A DNA stretch of 64,000 bases, from assembly GCF_038396755.1 (NCBI RefSeq), contig NZ_CP149822.1, forward strand, positions 4,866,001-4,930,000, written 5' to 3'. The notes under the pieces were generated by a model. It saw only the letters and a program-made list of their open reading frames with translations, made no database searches and was not told the origin of the DNA. The translations under genes were made by a program, and so were the position numbers. The stretch is from Chitinophaga pollutisoli (lineage in GTDB: Bacteria > Bacteroidota > Bacteroidia > Chitinophagales > Chitinophagaceae). Shown in pieces: positions 63,684 through 64,000 of the stretch (positions within the stretch are counted from its first letter, which is position 1; every line of letters begins with the position of its first letter).

Positions 63684-64000
63684 TCAAACGCACCACCTTA
63701 ACCAATCGACAAACCGCTCAATGTATCTCCTAATGCCTGAATAGTTCTGTCCATTATCTTCCAACATTGACCGTAAGACTTTTTCTGCATATTTATTCAT
63801 TGTTTCTCCGATTTCTTTCTGCTCAAAACCTTTTTTGAATAACTGTTTTATTTCCGGTTCATTGGACGAATTAAACACCACGGAGGCATAGCCGATTACC
63901 TGTTTTTGGCAATCGACCAACGCCAAGGGCAAACCAAATGCTTCTGTCAAAGCATCAGCATTACCGTTCGCTTCGTTGTATATGGAACGTATAAAGTGTA
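63684..64000 (-). CDS. Unknown protein of the conjugative element, partial (5' end outside the window)
   Basis: The reading frame is open to the right edge, and its last 105 codons are visible: HFIRSIYNEANGNADALTEA, then FGLPLALVDCQKQVIGYASVVFNSSNEPEI, a helical KQLFKKGFEQKEIGETMNKYAEKVLRSMLEDN and the end RRYIERFVDWLRWCV. The internal TTG sometimes taken as a start is unlikely, because the frame continues coherently beyond it. I do not recognise a family. The gene lies 50 bp upstream of the second RteC on the same strand, so it is probably co-transcribed. Confidence 0.6.
   Translation of the reverse strand, partial: HFIRSIYNEANGNADALTEAFGLPLALVDCQKQVIGYASVVFNSSNEPEIKQLFKKGFEQKEIGETMNKYAEKVLRSMLEDNGQNYSGIRRYIERFVDWLRWCV

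Larger units (their letters stand above)
50428..64000. mobile_element. Excision/regulation end of a CTnDOT-like integrative conjugative element (incomplete)
   Basis: The gene set rteC, two Xis-like helix-turn-helix proteins, an orf3-like DUF3945 protein, topoisomerase III (exc position), ORF6N protein, DUF1896 protein, a giant methylase/helicase and a second RteC matches the regulatory-excision module of Bacteroidota conjugative elements. In CTnDOT the order is xis2c-xis2d-orf3-exc under RteC control. The composition is AT-richer than the host genes. No integrase, mob or tra gene is in the window, so the element extends to the right. The left boundary is only bracketed, between about 49.1 and 50.4 kb. 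Confidence 0.8.

Overview
The window looks like a chromosomal stretch of a Bacteroidota, most likely a Chitinophaga-type member of the Chitinophagaceae. The evidence is three consecutive ECF sigma / FecR / SusC / SusD units, a gliding-type (type IX secretion, type B) C-terminal sorting domain, a lycopene cyclase of the fused CrtYc-CrtYd type, DUF4369-thioredoxin proteins, and a CTnDOT-like conjugative element. About the first 49 kb is GC-rich host DNA. From about 49.1 kb to the right edge the DNA is visibly AT-richer and carries conjugative-element genes.

Layout. 0-3 kb: small metabolic and hypothetical genes (DUF1398, a Tat-exported sugar-phosphate isomerase-like protein, a frameshifted DUF1493 gene, a methyltransferase). 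3.1-12 kb (+): sigma, FecR, SusC, SusD, and an exported FAD oxidoreductase with a golvesin/xanthan-lyase-like tail. 12-21 kb (-): a second sigma, FecR, SusC (frameshifted), SusD, TlpA-like thioredoxin and exported amidohydrolase. 21-26.7 kb: a SulP anion transporter facing a two-gene phosphorelay (a soluble hybrid kinase with two kinase cores, then a stand-alone receiver). 26.9-35.8 kb (+): a third sigma, FecR, SusC, SusD, followed by an S41-type lipoprotein protease. 36-39.2 kb: three exported Ig-like/DUF11 proteins, only the last with a T9SS sorting domain. 39.2-41.1 kb: two orphan genes flanking a repeat cluster. 41.3-44.8 kb: a carotenoid operon crtI-crtB-crtZ-crtYcd behind an AT-rich direct repeat, then an acyltransferase. 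46-49 kb: a DHFR-like protein, a di-haem peroxidase and a frameshifted DUF1963 gene.

50.4-64 kb is the regulatory and excision end of an integrative conjugative element: RteC, two Xis-like helix-turn-helix proteins, a DUF3945 protein (orf3-like), topoisomerase III (the exc position), an ORF6N protein, DUF1896, a giant methylase/helicase, then a second RteC and an unknown gene on the opposite strand. No integrase, mobilization or transfer gene lies in the window, so the element continues to the right. A perfect 13-bp inverted repeat lies between rteC and the first xis-like gene, where CTnDOT RteC is known to act.

A window-wide oddity is that seven otherwise intact genes each carry one small indel, three of them at runs of five to seven identical bases where restoring one base repairs the frame. 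Because host and element genes are hit alike, residual sequencing error is the first explanation to test. No single wholly new system is evident; the best leads are the RteC operator candidate, the repeats in front of crtI, the secreted trio at 36-39 kb and the repeat cluster at 40.06-40.15 kb.
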